A stretch of 64,000 nucleotides of DNA from Girardinichthys multiradiatus. Taxonomy: Eukaryota > Chordata > Actinopteri > Cyprinodontiformes > Goodeidae. A model generated the notes under the pieces. The model made no database searches, was not told where the DNA came from, and saw only the letters and a list, made by a program, of their open reading frames with translations. Shown one piece after another: positions 10,845-23,161 of the stretch. Where the stretch lies: the NCBI RefSeq assembly GCF_021462225.1, contig NC_061818.1, positions 18,559,462-18,623,461 of the forward strand, written 5' to 3'. Made by a program: the position numbers and the translations under genes. Each line of letters begins with the position of its first letter. The first letter of the stretch is position 1.

Positions 10845-11600
10845 ATACACTAACTAGCTACTTTATTGTGTCCGCTTTTAAAGCTCCAGGCGGGACTCCT
10901 TTCTGCCATCAGAACTACCTTAATTCTTCATGGTATAGATTGAACAGAGATGTTGCTTCATATTGCCACAATAGGATTACACATTTGCTGCAGATTTACA
11001 TCCATACTGAAAATGTCCTGCTCCACCACGTGAAAAGCAGGTGCTCAGTTAGATTGAGATCTGGTGACTGTGGAGGCCATTGGAGCAAAGTGAACTCATT
11101 GCCATGTTCAAGAAACCAGCTTGAGATGACTTGTGACACGTTTTATTATCCTGCTGGAAGTAGGCCCAAAGTGTGCCAGGAACCCCCCCATACACACACC
11201 ATTATATCACCACCACCAGCCTGACTTGTTGATGCCATGCAGGATGAATCCATACCTTCATGTTATTCATTCCAAATTCTGACCCAACCATCTGAATGTT
11301 GAGGCTTAAACAGACTCTCATCTGTCTAGGCAACCTTTTAACCCCTAATTATCCAGTTTTGGTGAGCCTGTGGATTCTTGGCTCAGTTTATGGTTCTTAG
11401 CTGACAAATGTGGCAACTGGTGGAGCCTTTTGCTGCCATTGTTTTTTTTAAATTACCATTGCCTTTCCATTATCTCAAACCAGTCTGTCCTTTCTCCTCT
11501 GACATCAACAAGACATTTTTATTGCCTCAAGCTCCTCAATACTCATACAACTCATCAGCAGAACATTGCTCCTACAAAACCGACACCTCTCTGCAACCAC
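10845..11600 (-). mobile_element. Decayed Tc1/mariner-type transposon
   Basis: The left end (actagctactttattgtgtc) resembles the family terminus that includes ggccactttattagg. The interior reads as antisense transposase DNA: gattgagatctggtgactgt ggaggcc, then ttatcctgctggaagtagg, then caccaccaccagcctga. Several parts of the family consensus seem to be missing, and the frame is broken. The short plus-strand frames here are antisense shadows. Confidence 0.7.
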
Positions 11601-12003
11601 AGCAATCGTATTTTCCTCAAAATGAGCCTACCACCGTGCTGGTAGAAGGTGTATTGTCATTAAAATCATTTTATGTGTATGTAATCTCACATTTTTCATA
11701 CTATATTTCTTGGATTGGAAAATAATACTTAAAAAAAAATATTGTTATTTCCCAAAGACTGTAGTCTAAGTAGCCAAATATTCAGTAAAACCTATTTTGC
11801 TAGATGTAGGATAGAAGAAAAATGTCATGAATACCAGTTTGCTCTATCAATCAAATAGCTTTGGATAATGGGCTTTCATTTTAATGATGTTTAAATAGCT
11901 TTTTTGTATTTTTCTACCATTAAAATATGTTTAAAATGGTCAATAACTTTACTATGGCATGTTGTAGTGCCATCAAACTCATAGCACACATAGAGCACAT
12001 TAT

Positions 12004-12263
12004 CTTGATCATACTACAACTCTTACTTTGGGACAATATGCCACAGATATTGCACATATTCTCCATGTAACATTATGTTGTTTTTGTTGAGGTATTATTA
12101 TCCACAAAGACAATGTTAGAAGTTGTAGGGCGACATAAACATCATCACATCTACTCCATATCACGTTGTTTACACTGCAACAACTTTTAAACAACTCACA
12201 AAGTTGTGACAAAAAATTTATTTAAGCACCTTTTCCCAAAATAAGAGTTGTAGTATGATCAAG
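12004..12263. mobile_element. 260-bp MITE with 30-bp terminal inverted repeats
   Basis: The left end starts CTTGATCATACTACAACT (12004) and runs to about 12033. The right end, read in reverse complement from 12263, gives the same 30 bases with one mismatch. The trinucleotide tat flanks both ends and may be the target duplication. There is no coding capacity. The superfamily is not recognised. Confidence 0.75.
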
Positions 12264-12289
12264 TATGATCAGACGGTGATACCGTGACG

Positions 12290-14449
12290 AAAGTCACTTT
12301 ATATGACAAGTTTACCCACAAAATTGTTGTAGGTAAAAGTTACATTTTGAGGGGCTATGACTTCAGGTGGCAAGCTCCTCAAAATCAAATAAACATCATT
12401 AAAAGAACCCAGGTCTTCAGAGCATCTCCACATCTCACTGCCCCCCTGATCCCAAGACACCACTCTGGGAAACCCTTGATAAAATGCATTTGGTGTCTGT
12501 GGAGGGGAAGATGTGGAGGTATGTATTTTTAATTAATTGATTTAATTTTAAAATTGACTGCTTTAATATGACAAATATGTCCTATGAACAAATACAAAGT
12601 AGCAGAAAAGCATTTGTTACGTTGTACTAATAACCCTAGATGTTTTTCTCAGATCTCTGCAGTAAGGCGAGTCCAGTCTGGAAGGGACTCACCTTCCTGC
12701 TCCGAAAAAGGAATTAAGCAGGTATTTTAAATACTTTTTTTTAATTATTCTCAAATAATTACATGTTAAATTATATGTTTCTTTGTGGCTAGAAGGGGAG
12801 AAGGACAGTTTTAATGTCTGTCTGTCAGCCGCTAAGAGCAATGCACTTCTGTCAGCAGAAAATGGGCTCTCAGATCAGCTTGAACAATAAATACTCAGAG
12901 GCTGTTAATCCCAGCAACAGCAGATAGTCAGTCTCCTTCAACACCAGAATTTGATTCAAACAGTGAAAGCTGATTTTAAATTGAGCAGATTCACAGTAAA
13001 GGTCACTGTACAAAAACATTCAAATTAATTATAAATGCAAATTAAAGTTATGTATCTGAGGAAGCCAGCTGACTGTGTTGAATCTTCACTTTTGTTACAA
13101 TCTCCCATAGACTTCAACATTGTTTTTTCATGAAGTCCATTACCTGCTTAAAAAAGTTCTGTTATTGCAACAGGACCACTTCTTTATGGCAGTGTCCCTT
13201 TAAAGGGAGGTGGCAGTGATGCAAGAACTGCATGTAGAAGACGTTCTCCATCTCCCACATGAAAATGTCAAAGACGCCATTTGGGCCGCAGCTGCAGTCG
13301 TGCAGTTTTACAAAGATGGAGGTATGTTATTGACAAGTAGTTCATGGTTTGAACTTTTACACATGCAAATATGCAGATATACATACTTACAACCAGGCCA
13401 CACCTTTCATTTTTTCAATCAAAAAAATAAAATTGGAAACCCTGAAGTATCATCCACCTCACAATAGTGTGGCACAACATGTTGGTCTGTCACATTAAAT
13501 CCAAATAAAATGCATTCACATTTTTGTTTATAACATGACAAAATGTGGAAATGTTCAAGGGGTATGAATACCTTTGCAAGTCACTGTATGCAGTTCTTTT
13601 TAATTTAGATGATTATTCACACAGTGATTGCTGGTTCTGGTACACGATACAATATATTTAGCCATATATGGCGATAATGTAGACATATTTATAGACATAA
13701 AGACAGGTGGACATAAAATAGACTATATGTCTTGGACCCAAATTCATAAAGCCTTTTGACACAATTCTGTCAGTCAGTCAGTCATTTTCTACCGCTTATT
13801 CCATAGTGGGTCATGGGGTAGCTGGTGCCTATCTCCAGCAGTCTATGGGCGAGAGGCGGGGTACACCCTGGACAGGTCGCCAGTCCATCACAGGGCAACA
13901 CACAAACAACCATGCACACACTCATTCATACACCTAAGGGCAATTTAGAGCTACCAATTAACCTAACAGGCATGTCTTTGGACTGTGGGAGGAAGCCGGA
14001 GTACCCAGTGAGAACCCACGCATGCACAGGGAGAACATGCAAACTCCATGCAGAAAGACCCCTGGTCGGGAATTGAACCCAGGACCTTCTTGCTGCAAGG
14101 CAACAGTGCTACCAACTGCGCCACCATGCACAATTCTAAAACGTTCAATTAAAATTTTTAGTGTCAGATTAGTATGCTTTACTGCATTTTCTGATTATGT
14201 TAACATAGTGTATGTTGTGGGTATTGTAAAAACGTGTTATACTAATTTTAACAGGAGAAAGAAGAAGAATGGACTTCAGTCACCATTATTGGCGTGTTAG
14301 AGTCTGAAGAATGCAGCTCAGACTCCTTTTATGAGCTGCGCCTTGAAGATGGAAGGACCCTCTTCATTGACCACAAGAATGGCAGCCTTTGGACACAGAG
14401 CAAAAGAAAGGGAAAGACCCTTTCTTCATTAAAGGCAAAAGAATTGTAG
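12290..14449 (+). CDS. Probable multi-exon host gene or pseudogene (exons A-D)
   Basis: Four coding-like blocks lie in order. A is about 12290-12518, ending at donor gag|gtatgt. B is 12653-12721, between ttttctcag and cag|gtattt. C is 13238-13321, after catgtag and before gag|gtatgt. D is 14255-14449, after ttttaacag and ending in TAG. B, C and D are each whole numbers of codons (23, 28 and 65 with stop) and join in phase 0 into one open C-terminus without repair. D reads strongly as protein (YELRLEDGRTLFIDHKNG). Block A opens as VTLYDKFTHKIVVGKSYIL but does not join B in the same frame, so it has a frameshift, a missed small intron or a sequence error. I do not recognise the family. Intron 3 holds a Tc1 end and a SINE. 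Confidence 0.5.
13385..13592 (+). mobile_element. Tc1-like transposon terminus in an intron
   Basis: The phrase tgttggtctgtcacattaaa and the end ggggtatgaatacctttgca agtcactgta match the 3' terminal region of the family seen at 10230-10795. Only this terminus is present. Confidence 0.65.
13769..14128 (-). repeat. tRNA-derived SINE, full length, with 9-bp target duplication
   Basis: On the minus strand the head has a tRNA-like A-box region (ggcgcagttggtagcac) and a B box GGTTCAATTCC (14069-14079). The 3' end is a GACT-type tetramer tail. The 9-bp direct repeat cacaattct flanks it exactly (13760-13768 and 14129-14137), the mark of LINE-driven insertion. Relatives lie at 14594-14675, 19774-20144 and 50261-50611. 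Confidence 0.85.
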
Positions 14450-14593
14450 AGATTAATCTGAAAATATGAATTCTTGATATGATGTATTTTTTGGTGTTCA
14501 GGAGGAAAGGTATTTATCTGTACTGTTTTTAATATTGTGTTCTTTTTTCATGTATTTTAATGTTAAAATATTAAATTGATATTTGTTTTTAAT

Positions 14594-14675
14594 TATTCAT
14601 TCATTCATTTTCTATACCACTTATTCCATAGTGGGACCTTCTTGCTGCAAGGCAACAGTGCTACCAACTGCACTA
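14594..14675 (-). repeat. Internally deleted copy of the same SINE
   Basis: The tail side (cattcattttctataccact tattccatagtggg) is joined directly to the head side (accttcttgctgcaaggcaa cagtgctaccaactg). The middle of about 270 bp is missing. Confidence 0.75.
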
Positions 14676-14689
14676 AAAAAAACAAGCAA

Positions 14690-15010
14690 TTTAAGGAGAG
14701 TCATTATGAAAGCAAATGAAAAATTATTGGAGGATCTTCTGTGACATGATTGGGAAAGAAACCAAAACTAATAAAGTTTGGAAAGTAATTAAAATTGAAT
14801 TAAAAACAATATGCATATCAATCTTAAACGTAGGTAACACAAATATATTTAAAGATGAAGAGAAAACTGAAATACTAGCCGAAACATTTAGCTAAATTCC
14901 TAATATCAACATCATTAGTAACGAGGGAAGTAAACACAACTTAATATATACTTTCAGAGAGCTTCCCTGAAGTTCATCCCTTACTTTATAATTGTAAGAA
15001 GCAGGGTTGC
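14690..15010 (+). repeat. Possible degraded LINE fragment
   Basis: Broken translation resembles the linker before the RT of I/Jockey-like LINEs (Trp, then a Gly-Asn and an Ala-Glu block), but stops are frequent. The call is tentative. Confidence 0.2.
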
Positions 15011-16935
15011 TGCTATGTTTGATATTTAAACTGGGTTTCTGTTGCAGGACCGTACATCACAGGAGGATGAGTTGATGCTTTGCTTTTACTTTCTTTTCTC
15101 CATTTTCATCAAGTGATGCTCTACAACCAAGACAGCTAGATGGGTGTGAATATGGTGTTCACCAAATGAAAGAAATTATTTCAAGAAAGCAGGGAACTGC
15201 TATAATAAATAGCAACCTAAGCACAGGTAGTGACATTTTAATTTTATTGTATTCAGTGTTGGTACGGAGGACTGAAAGATGCAATGGTGTGGCCCCTCCT
15301 GACATCTAGGCCTCTTCTTTTTCCCCAAGATGTCAGAAATTCTGTTTACAGCACAGGGAATTAGGTTATTTCCACATAACATTAACCTTAGATTAATTTT
15401 TGATTGTGCTATACATAAAATATACAGTATTTATGCCTCTGCATCTACAGTGCCATTGAATATATTCAGTCTCTTGGTTTTGTTTTCATTGCTGTAGTAA
15501 CAATCATGGTCTACATAAATTGGCTTTTTTTTTTTTTTTACAAAGAAATATAAAAAAACATTGTGTCAATGTTATATTAAATTTTTAAAGGGTGATGCCA
15601 TTTAAATAAAAATATATAATGAAAAATAAGTGGTTGCGTGCTCTGTATACATTTGAGTTAACCTTGACATTGAGGAGGTTTAGAAGAAAAGGCCAATTTA
15701 TAACGACCATGATTGATTTATTACAGCAATAAAAACATAATCCTTCCAAGGGTGCGAATTATTTTTTTATAGAAATAGATGTGATTTTTTTTCTTATTAA
15801 CCAAGTTTGTAATCTTTAAAAAAAGACCTTCACAGAAACTTGTTCTTTCAGATGCTTCTTGACAAAGTCATGTAGCCAGTTAGGGACACTGATGATGAGG
15901 ATTGTGATGCTGAGTCACAGGTTTTCTCAGAACATTCATTGAAACAGGTGTGGCGTGTTCATATTTAATAATGCATCGTCTACACTATGAAGTTCATATT
16001 GAAATAAAGCACAAAAAAAAAGATAGTCAACACCTTTTTCCAGCAAAAAGAACAGATTTATTATTAAAACAACAGAGGAAGAGGAAAATTTTAAGGCAGA
16101 AGACAAAATCTTAGAAAATATTTTACTCTTTTTAGCAGCAGATTAATGAAAACAGTCATGTTAGGCACAGTTAATCAGCCTGGACCATGCTATTTCAAAA
16201 GTCTTTTTCCAGATCGTTCTGTCATGTCCTAGATGTTCAACCAAAAAGTAGAGTTAGAACCTGAAGATGAATGAAATTTGAGAAAAGTGAAATAATGCAG
16301 ATTGTATTGAAATATGAAGAAAACAGATAAAAATTAGATAATATATGAATTAATGCATGATGGTACACTAAGAGAATGAAAAAAGTTGGGTTCATATAAT
16401 TTGCTTTGTCTTAGCAACAAAATAAAAAATATACAAAAAAAAATAACATTTAGTTTATGTCTCAAAATTAATTTGATAAGTTTTAAAGGTAGTTTACAGG
16501 AGTTAGTGCCTTCTAGTGGCAAATCTCCAGACTGAACCCAGGTTTAAATCAAGAATTTGCAAAAGGTTGGAAATTATAACAGCGTAAAATTATCAGTGAA
16601 AGATACTTGGTGTCTGTTGATAATATATTGCTCATTCTAATATATAAAACCACATATATTCTAATTTCAAAGTCACGTTGAACTTATGAAAACTGACTAA
16701 TAATGTTGATCTGTATGTAATATTTCGTTTCTGCCTGAAATTAAATTGAATTAGTATGACATAAAAATGTTTACATTTTATTTATAAACATAATGATACC
16801 ATGATTTCACTGAGGTATAATACATATACCTCAATAATGTCTCATAGCAATGTACTGTAAAATTATTGCTAATTTACTGTTAGGAAAGTACTATAATTTG
16901 TTTCATGGGTATGTTCAGTCTACTATCTGGCACGT
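15010..16935. other. Unassigned AT-rich stretch
   Basis: No gene, RNA or repeat family was recognised. There is a T run at about 15526-15539. Confidence 0.5.
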
Positions 16936-16940
16936 TACTA

Positions 16941-18075
16941 CAGTGATTGTGAAAAGTATTGATACCTCATGGCATTTTTTGCATTTCCTCATATTGTAAC
17001 CCCAAACTTTAATGTATTTTATTTAGGTTTTCTGTGATTAAAAACTCCATCCATCCATTGTTTTTCGCTTATCCAAGATCAGGTCACGGGGATAACAGGT
17101 CTAGGGAGAAACCACCAAGGTCAGTCAGAATGGGTGGAGAGTGTCTGTGAACATCAAATTTAAAGTCTTCTTATGAATTGGATTTAGGTTTGCTCTTTGA
17201 CTGGGCCGTTTCAACACCCGAATGTTTTTTTATCTAAACCCCTCCATTGCAGCTCTGGCTGTGTGTTTAGGGTCGTTGTTCTGCAGGAAGGTGAACCTTC
17301 ATCCAAGTCTCAAATCTTTGCAGCCTCTAACTTATTTTCTTTCAGGATTACCTTGTATTTAGCTCCATTCATCTTTGCATCATTCCTACCAGCTTCTCTG
17401 TCCCTGTTGAAGAAGAGTTTCCCCACACTATGATGATGCCACCACCATTTTTTCTCCTTGGGTATGATGTGTCTAGGGTGCAGTGACCTCCACGCACAGT
17501 GTTTTGCATGTAGGCCAGAAAATTCAATGTCGGTGTCATCTAACCAGAGCAGCCTCTTCCACGCTTTCCATATTCCTTACATTGCCACCAAAAATTTCAA
17601 AGGGGACAACTTATTTCAACATTAACTTTCTTTTTTGCCCCTTTTCCAGACAGGGGTATGGCCACAGGGGTGGCTGGGGGTGGTACCTGGTGCCTTCAAT
17701 GATTAATGCTCTCTTTGCCTGGTCTGTCAGTTAAGGTGGATGTATGTGTCTTGGTACTTTATGGATGTGCCACACTCTTTACATATTATGAATGACAACG
17801 AACAGTGCGAAGTGAGATGTTTAAAGCTTGGTATATTTGTTTTATACCCCAATTCTGCTTAAAAACCAACTGACCGATCCAGCATGTTCCTTGGTCTTCA
17901 CAATGCACTAATGTTTTCTACAACACCCTCTGAGATTTGAACAGAATAGCTGTTTGTACTGAGATTTTATTAATAAATGATGGCCAAGTGTACTAATTAT
18001 GTGGCTTCTAAAGGCTGGATTTTATGTAAGGTATCAGAGTAAATGGGGCTCAAAAAATGCACAAACATGCATGCA
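16941..18075 (-). mobile_element. Decayed Tc1-like transposon interrupted by another repeat
   Basis: The left end follows a TA and starts cagtgattgtgaaaagtatt gatacc. The interior reads as antisense transposase (ctttgactgggccgtttcaa cac; agggtcgttgttctgcagga agg). The far end reads ggtatcagagtaaatggggc. Between about 17041 and 17145 an unrelated repeat piece (ccatccatccattg...cgcttatcc) interrupts it. The frame is destroyed. It is the same family as 10230-10795, in the opposite orientation. Confidence 0.8.
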
Positions 18076-18141
18076 AAGCAGTACAAACAACACACTACTT
18101 TGTGTAACTTGGTCACACACAAATCTACTGTATATAAAGCT

Positions 18142-18259
18142 AGTTCACCACCACCCTCGTTACATGAGAGACCGTCCTGAAAATGACCTTGCTGTGATCG
18201 AGCTTCGCGACCGCATAGTCTTTAAGCCACACATCGATGTGCAGCTATACAATATATAA
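18142..18259 (+). pseudogene. Possible trypsin-like serine-protease exon remnant
   Basis: The 3' part of a frame reads RPENDLAVIELRDRIVFKPH followed by IDVQLYNI and a stop. This resembles the chymotrypsin-fold block around the catalytic Asp (N-D-[IL]-A-L-[IVL]-x-L, then hydrophobic-Val-Phe). No acceptor with a pyrimidine tract is obvious and no neighbouring protease exons were found. It is probably a stray exon, a pseudogene piece or a chance likeness. Confidence 0.3.
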
Positions 18260-19770
18260 GTATATAAAATTTGGATCCGGTATTTTGTGAGTGTAATAAA
18301 AAAAGTCTGGAAAAACTTACAAAGTTTACCTTTGCTCCTTTCTCTGCAAATATCTTTATGTCAAAATCATGTCTTTTTAAAACCATTCACTTCTATTTAC
18401 TCTTGCTGCTTTTTTATTTGTTTTCTTTTAGTAAAGTAGTTATCCTACTTAAAACTTAATGTGTTAGTTACATAGAAGGTCTTTGATAGATTTAAAGGAA
18501 GGTTAATCAAGAAACACATTCTTTCCCTCATGTCTTTTTTTAATCACTCCAAACACTGGTTCTATTCTTGGGCTTTTCCATCTTAAGATTGTCTAATTGT
18601 TCTGTTAGTAAATGCAGTCTTGGGAAATATCTTGTGAATATCAGACCTGAACATCATCTAATTTGCTGAAATGATTAGGATTTCTTAAACGTAGCGCTTA
18701 AGCAAATCCAAAGATAGATTTTAGACTTTAGTTTACATATAATAGCAATCACATTTGGTCCAAAAAAACAAACAAAAAAACAGCTTACACCAAGAACAGT
18801 TTGCTTTTATTAAAGCACATGAATTAAGTCTGCTAACACGCATCACCATACACCGTTTCAAAAATAAATGAATTATTTCTTAATCATCATGCTGAGACAA
18901 GCCATTGTGATATTGTTTTCCTCAACTGGTAATGATAATGAGAAAATATTTATAAGAGTCTCAGAAACACAGGAGGCTCTGAAGCAAATGATCATCGACT
19001 GACAAAAAAAGAGACAGAGATTAACAAGGCGTGACTCACTGACTACAAGAAGTCGCATGTGTTTGGAGCATGTCTTGCTTAGTGAGGTGGACAAGAAGAA
19101 AACAAATAGTAAAGAAAGAAGGCAAAAATAAGCAGTAAGGAATACACATTCCAGCCTAAAATGCTGCAAAGCATTGAAAAGAAAATGCATAGTTATATTT
19201 CTTTTTTTTTACAAGCAGTTTAAAATAATGCGTGGGTTTATTTTAAATTGGGAGGAAACAGTCTTCAAACGTGGTCAGATCAGGGTAACCAAAGTAAATT
19301 TTTTAAGTGGGCTTCAGCAAATTTTATCAGTAGTCAGTATCTCACCTGCGGCAGCAAACTGTCTTCAATTTCAATTTAGGGAGCTGATGGTGTGTTCTAA
19401 CCAGGGAGTTAAGCTGAGAGAAAGGATAGATTCAAAGGGGCCTGTCATACATTGTATTCAATATTTACCCTTATTTCAGAGATACTGGTCCATGTCAAGA
19501 AATACATTGCAGAAAATGAAAACAAATAAGGCATACAGATTATTATCCATGTGTTACCAGAAGCATGAACAATATCTGGAGCAACTTTGAGTTGAAACAG
19601 TCAAAGCCCTTAAAAATGCATGTTTTGATTCACAATAATGGAACTTCATATTGTGCATAGAGTTGCATAGAGTTCCTCAATGATGTGTGAAATTTGAGCA
19701 CTTTACCTGAGACAAATAGTTAGCTTGAACTGGTAGTTTCTGAACTTTATTTTGGATTTGGGTATTATAC
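18260..19770. other. Unassigned stretch
   Basis: A 138-codon frame at 19174-19590 has no recognisable domain or splice context and is left uncalled. Nothing else was seen. Confidence 0.45.
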
Positions 19771-19773
19771 CAG

Positions 19774-20144
19774 GCTGCATGGTGGTGCAGTTGGTCGCAC
19801 TGTTGATTTGCAGTAAGAAGGTTTCTAGGTTTGAATCCCAGTTTGAGACTTTCTGCATAAAGTCTGTATGTGCTCCTCGCACATGCATTGGTTCTCTGAC
19901 TTCTGTTGGCTTCTGATTCCTCTAATAGTCCAAAGACATGCTCCCTACCTTACGTGGTCTCTCCAGATAGCCCTAAGGAGTGAGTGCATGTGTGTGTGGT
20001 TGTTATTCTTTTTTTGTGTCTTTTTGTTGTGCTGTGTTGGACTGGCAATAGCATATATCTGTATTTTATCATGTGACGACTAGAGATAGGCATCTTGCTT
20101 TGCTGCAGTCCTGTCAAAGAAAAATCTGATATAGAAAATGGATG
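19774..20144 (+). repeat. tRNA-derived SINE, diverged
   Basis: The head carries an A-box-like tggtgcagttgg (19783-19794) and a B box ggtttgaatcc (19828-19838). The body matches the reverse complement of the SINE at 13769-14128, and the end is tagaaaatggatg. It is more diverged than the 13.8-kb copy. Confidence 0.8.
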
Positions 20145-22235
20145 TAATCACACTAAAAGCGAGCTCTATAACAATAAGTACAGTGAGCTTTAAAAACAGG
20201 TACTTGAACATCTTCTGTGGAAATTTTAGTGCCAACATATTAGCTTGCTTGGAACACTGTCCATGCACAGTGTCACCATCAAATAATTCAGTGGTTAGAC
20301 ACTGCCCAGAGACAACAACTCCACAGAGCTGCACGACAAAATATCATCCTGTGACAAAAAAGAATATAAAAATATGATTAAAGATGTTCTTTAGTCTTTA
20401 TTTTATTGTGTTACCATCATCTCAGTGCAAAAAAACTAATATTAAGTAAATCAAACAATTTAGTTTACAAACTAGCTGGATGTGGTTTTAAGTTACCAGC
20501 TCTGAAAACTGACTTTTGAGAATTGTTATAGCATTTCTAAATCCAAACTTTTGCAGTTTATGCTACTTCCAGAGGTTTTGAGAACAGCATTGTATAAAGC
20601 TTCATAAATATAGTCTAACATCTAAAAGTGTCATTAGAAAAAAAAACCTGCCTCTACACTTTTGTGGCATATACAGTAACTATTAACATTAAATTCTCTC
20701 ATTGTGGCAACTGCAGATTTGAGTTTCTATTGTAGAGCTGTGCTGCAGGTGCATCTTGTACAATTACTTTCTTAGTCTTTTAAAGCAACAATATGAACGT
20801 TTGTCTTCATACTGCGCTTACTGCACTTTACAAAATTCAAAACAAAAATGAACTTCCACAGCTATTATTTCTGTATTTTCACTCAATGAGTGGGGTTGAG
20901 ATGAACATTAAAGAGGACAGGATGGCTTTCTGTAGAAGTGCAGACAAGAAACTTAATGCAAGAAAAACTTTGTTATTGTTCTGTTTTTGTATGGCAACAA
21001 AATGTTTACTATTTAGAAAAATCTTTAAATTTCTATTTTGTTACTTTGGAATTCCCATAACAAAGTAACTCGTAAGCTCTATCAGGTACCAGATTCCTTT
21101 TGCCTTATGGTGAATTTATTGTTTTTTTTACTCTCTATTATTCAAGGCACTGGAATTATCGAAGAAAATTAGTGATCCAGCCCGGGCTCTCTGTAAATAT
21201 ATGTGTTTGTTTTCACACTCTGACACACACCCAAAACCTCCAAATGCTAAAGGAATTATTTCTTTATTTCTTTCCATATTCTTTTTCAAAATCATGAATC
21301 AACTCCCAGCTTCTGTCATGACAAAGCATGAACACAAACACACATTTCACACATTTCAATATTGCACCAAGAACCTTTGTGCTCCTGCTATCCTGGAAAT
21401 CCTCACATTCTGCAGTGTGTGTAACAATGCAACATCATGCGCACACAGAGAGGTCGTTTTCAAACAATGTTAGGTCGGAGAATCTCCACAGTTGGCCTTT
21501 CATAAACAATTCAGATAACTGCAGCTTGCACTTCTGAGATCCACTATCAACACAGGAAATCCTCTAAAAGGACAGTTGGATGAAGCACGCAGGATGCAGA
21601 TCATAATGCAACAAGACAGCTGCAGAGATTGTTTCATTTGAAGTCCATCAATTGTGATGGGGACATTTTGGCCATCATGAATATGTAGCTTGAGATCAGC
21701 GTCAGTGAAAAACTGGAAATCCGCATTAAGCAGAGCAAAAAGGGAACAGAGTTCTATAAACAATTATTTTTTTCAAGAGACCCATAATTTTATCCCGACA
21801 TATAGGCTTTGTATAAGGAGGCTTCCACGATAAACTTTAAACAAAGTCTCATCTAAATAATTTGAGCATAAATATTATCTTACATTTACCCTCTTTAGGT
21901 ACCCTTAAGCCTGGCTTTTATGTAACCACAGTCAGGCTCCTATGTATTGTCTGCTCCCATGTATACCTTCACTCTTCACCCTCTGCACTTGCTCATCTGT
22001 GATTACTGCTCCCTTGAACTAACTCCAATTATGATGCAGTGGCTGCTCTCCTCCACACAACCTTTGACGCCTTCCAACTGTGAATATCTGTCAAACCAGG
22101 CCTTTAAAGCAACTACATCCTACCCTGCACCTGGTCCCATCAGGTGCTGGGTAGAAGATCTAAAAAAAAGGATAGCTGTAAATTTACACTAATTTAGAAA
22201 GTCTTCTAGAGCAATTTTGAAACAACTGCAGAATC
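20145..22235. other. Unassigned stretch
   Basis: No repeat family, long frame or RNA gene was recognised. Short frames on both strands look like chance. Confidence 0.5.
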
Positions 22236-22239
22236 TTTC

Positions 22240-22660
22240 CCTATTTAGGAAAGGTCTGGAAGAAGACCCAAACTTTTGCATGAAAGGAAAATTTGTAAAA
22301 GGCCTTAAGAAACAACATAGAAACTAGAAGGGCTCAAGCCTGCCATGCAGTAAAAACTGATGCAACACCAGTGTCACTGTCCACTATAGACTAGTGCAAC
22401 TGAGAAAGACACATCTGCTCTAAAATGTATATCTTCAAGCTTGACTGAAATTTGCAGCTTCCCCTTTGGACAAGCTAAATGCCTTCAGGAAAAATGTTTT
22501 ATGGTCAGAAAACAGGAATTTTGAGATTTTTTGTCACAAAGGCAAAAGCATGTTGTTAGATTAATGTTAGGCTTCCAAACCGAAGAACACTTACAACTAT
22601 CAAGCATGGTGATGGCAGGATCATGCTGTGGTGCTGATCAGCAGAAGAAACTCAGAATTC
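22240..22660 (+). mobile_element. Decayed Tc1-like transposase segment
   Basis: The DNA includes a block reading as lysine then HGDGRIMLW-like codons (caagcatggtgatggcagga tcatgctgtgg). It is preceded by a gtcagaaaacaggaattttga block equivalent to the transposase SDE region. Both ends and the frame are lost. It is a different Tc1 family from 10230-10795. Confidence 0.45.
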
Positions 22661-22699
22661 CACGGATCTGCCACTCTGCTTCACCAAAAACTGGCTTAG

Positions 22700-23161
22700 T
22701 GAACACACCCCAGACAGCACACTTCTGATGCGCTGTCTGAGATGTGTTTTAGAAACTGTAAACCCCTTGATTCAATGAGGGAGTTCTCTTTGTGTGTTCT
22801 AGTCCATGCTTACATCCCACCACAAGTGTACACATCAGAGCCTGAAAAACCCCATGACTGGATTACAATCCCAACAGCTTCTTCCACAGGTTTGGAAAAC
22901 AGCCATTCACACCTCCAACCTATTAACCCACACCCCATTCCCACTCAAAGCTTAACCCACTCAAGACTATGGAAATGACACCGGACTAGAACAGCCCCAC
23001 ACTCCCTCCCATCACCATCCTTAACAACACTGCGTCTACTGTGGATCCCTTCTGGTTCGTAGGAACCACTATTTCTCTGGATCTGAGGTGATGCTCACAA
23101 ATAAACACTGTTTGGAAGAAGGGACAGGAGAGACTGTACTTCTTACAACAACTGAAGAAGT
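22700..23161 (+). mobile_element. LINE fragment, left part (split by ERV B)
   Basis: Remnants of an endonuclease end (about 22740-22840, reading FSLCVLVHAYIPPQV) are followed after a deletion by an RT thumb region (22986-23161) that ends in ...ctacttcttacaacaactgaagaag. The reading continues on the far side of ERV B at 32953. It is the same LINE group as 1297-2852. Confidence 0.75.

Noticed and set aside
19174..19590. 138-codon gene
   Set aside because: No domain, splice signal or codon bias sets it apart. The length is possible by chance in a window of this size.
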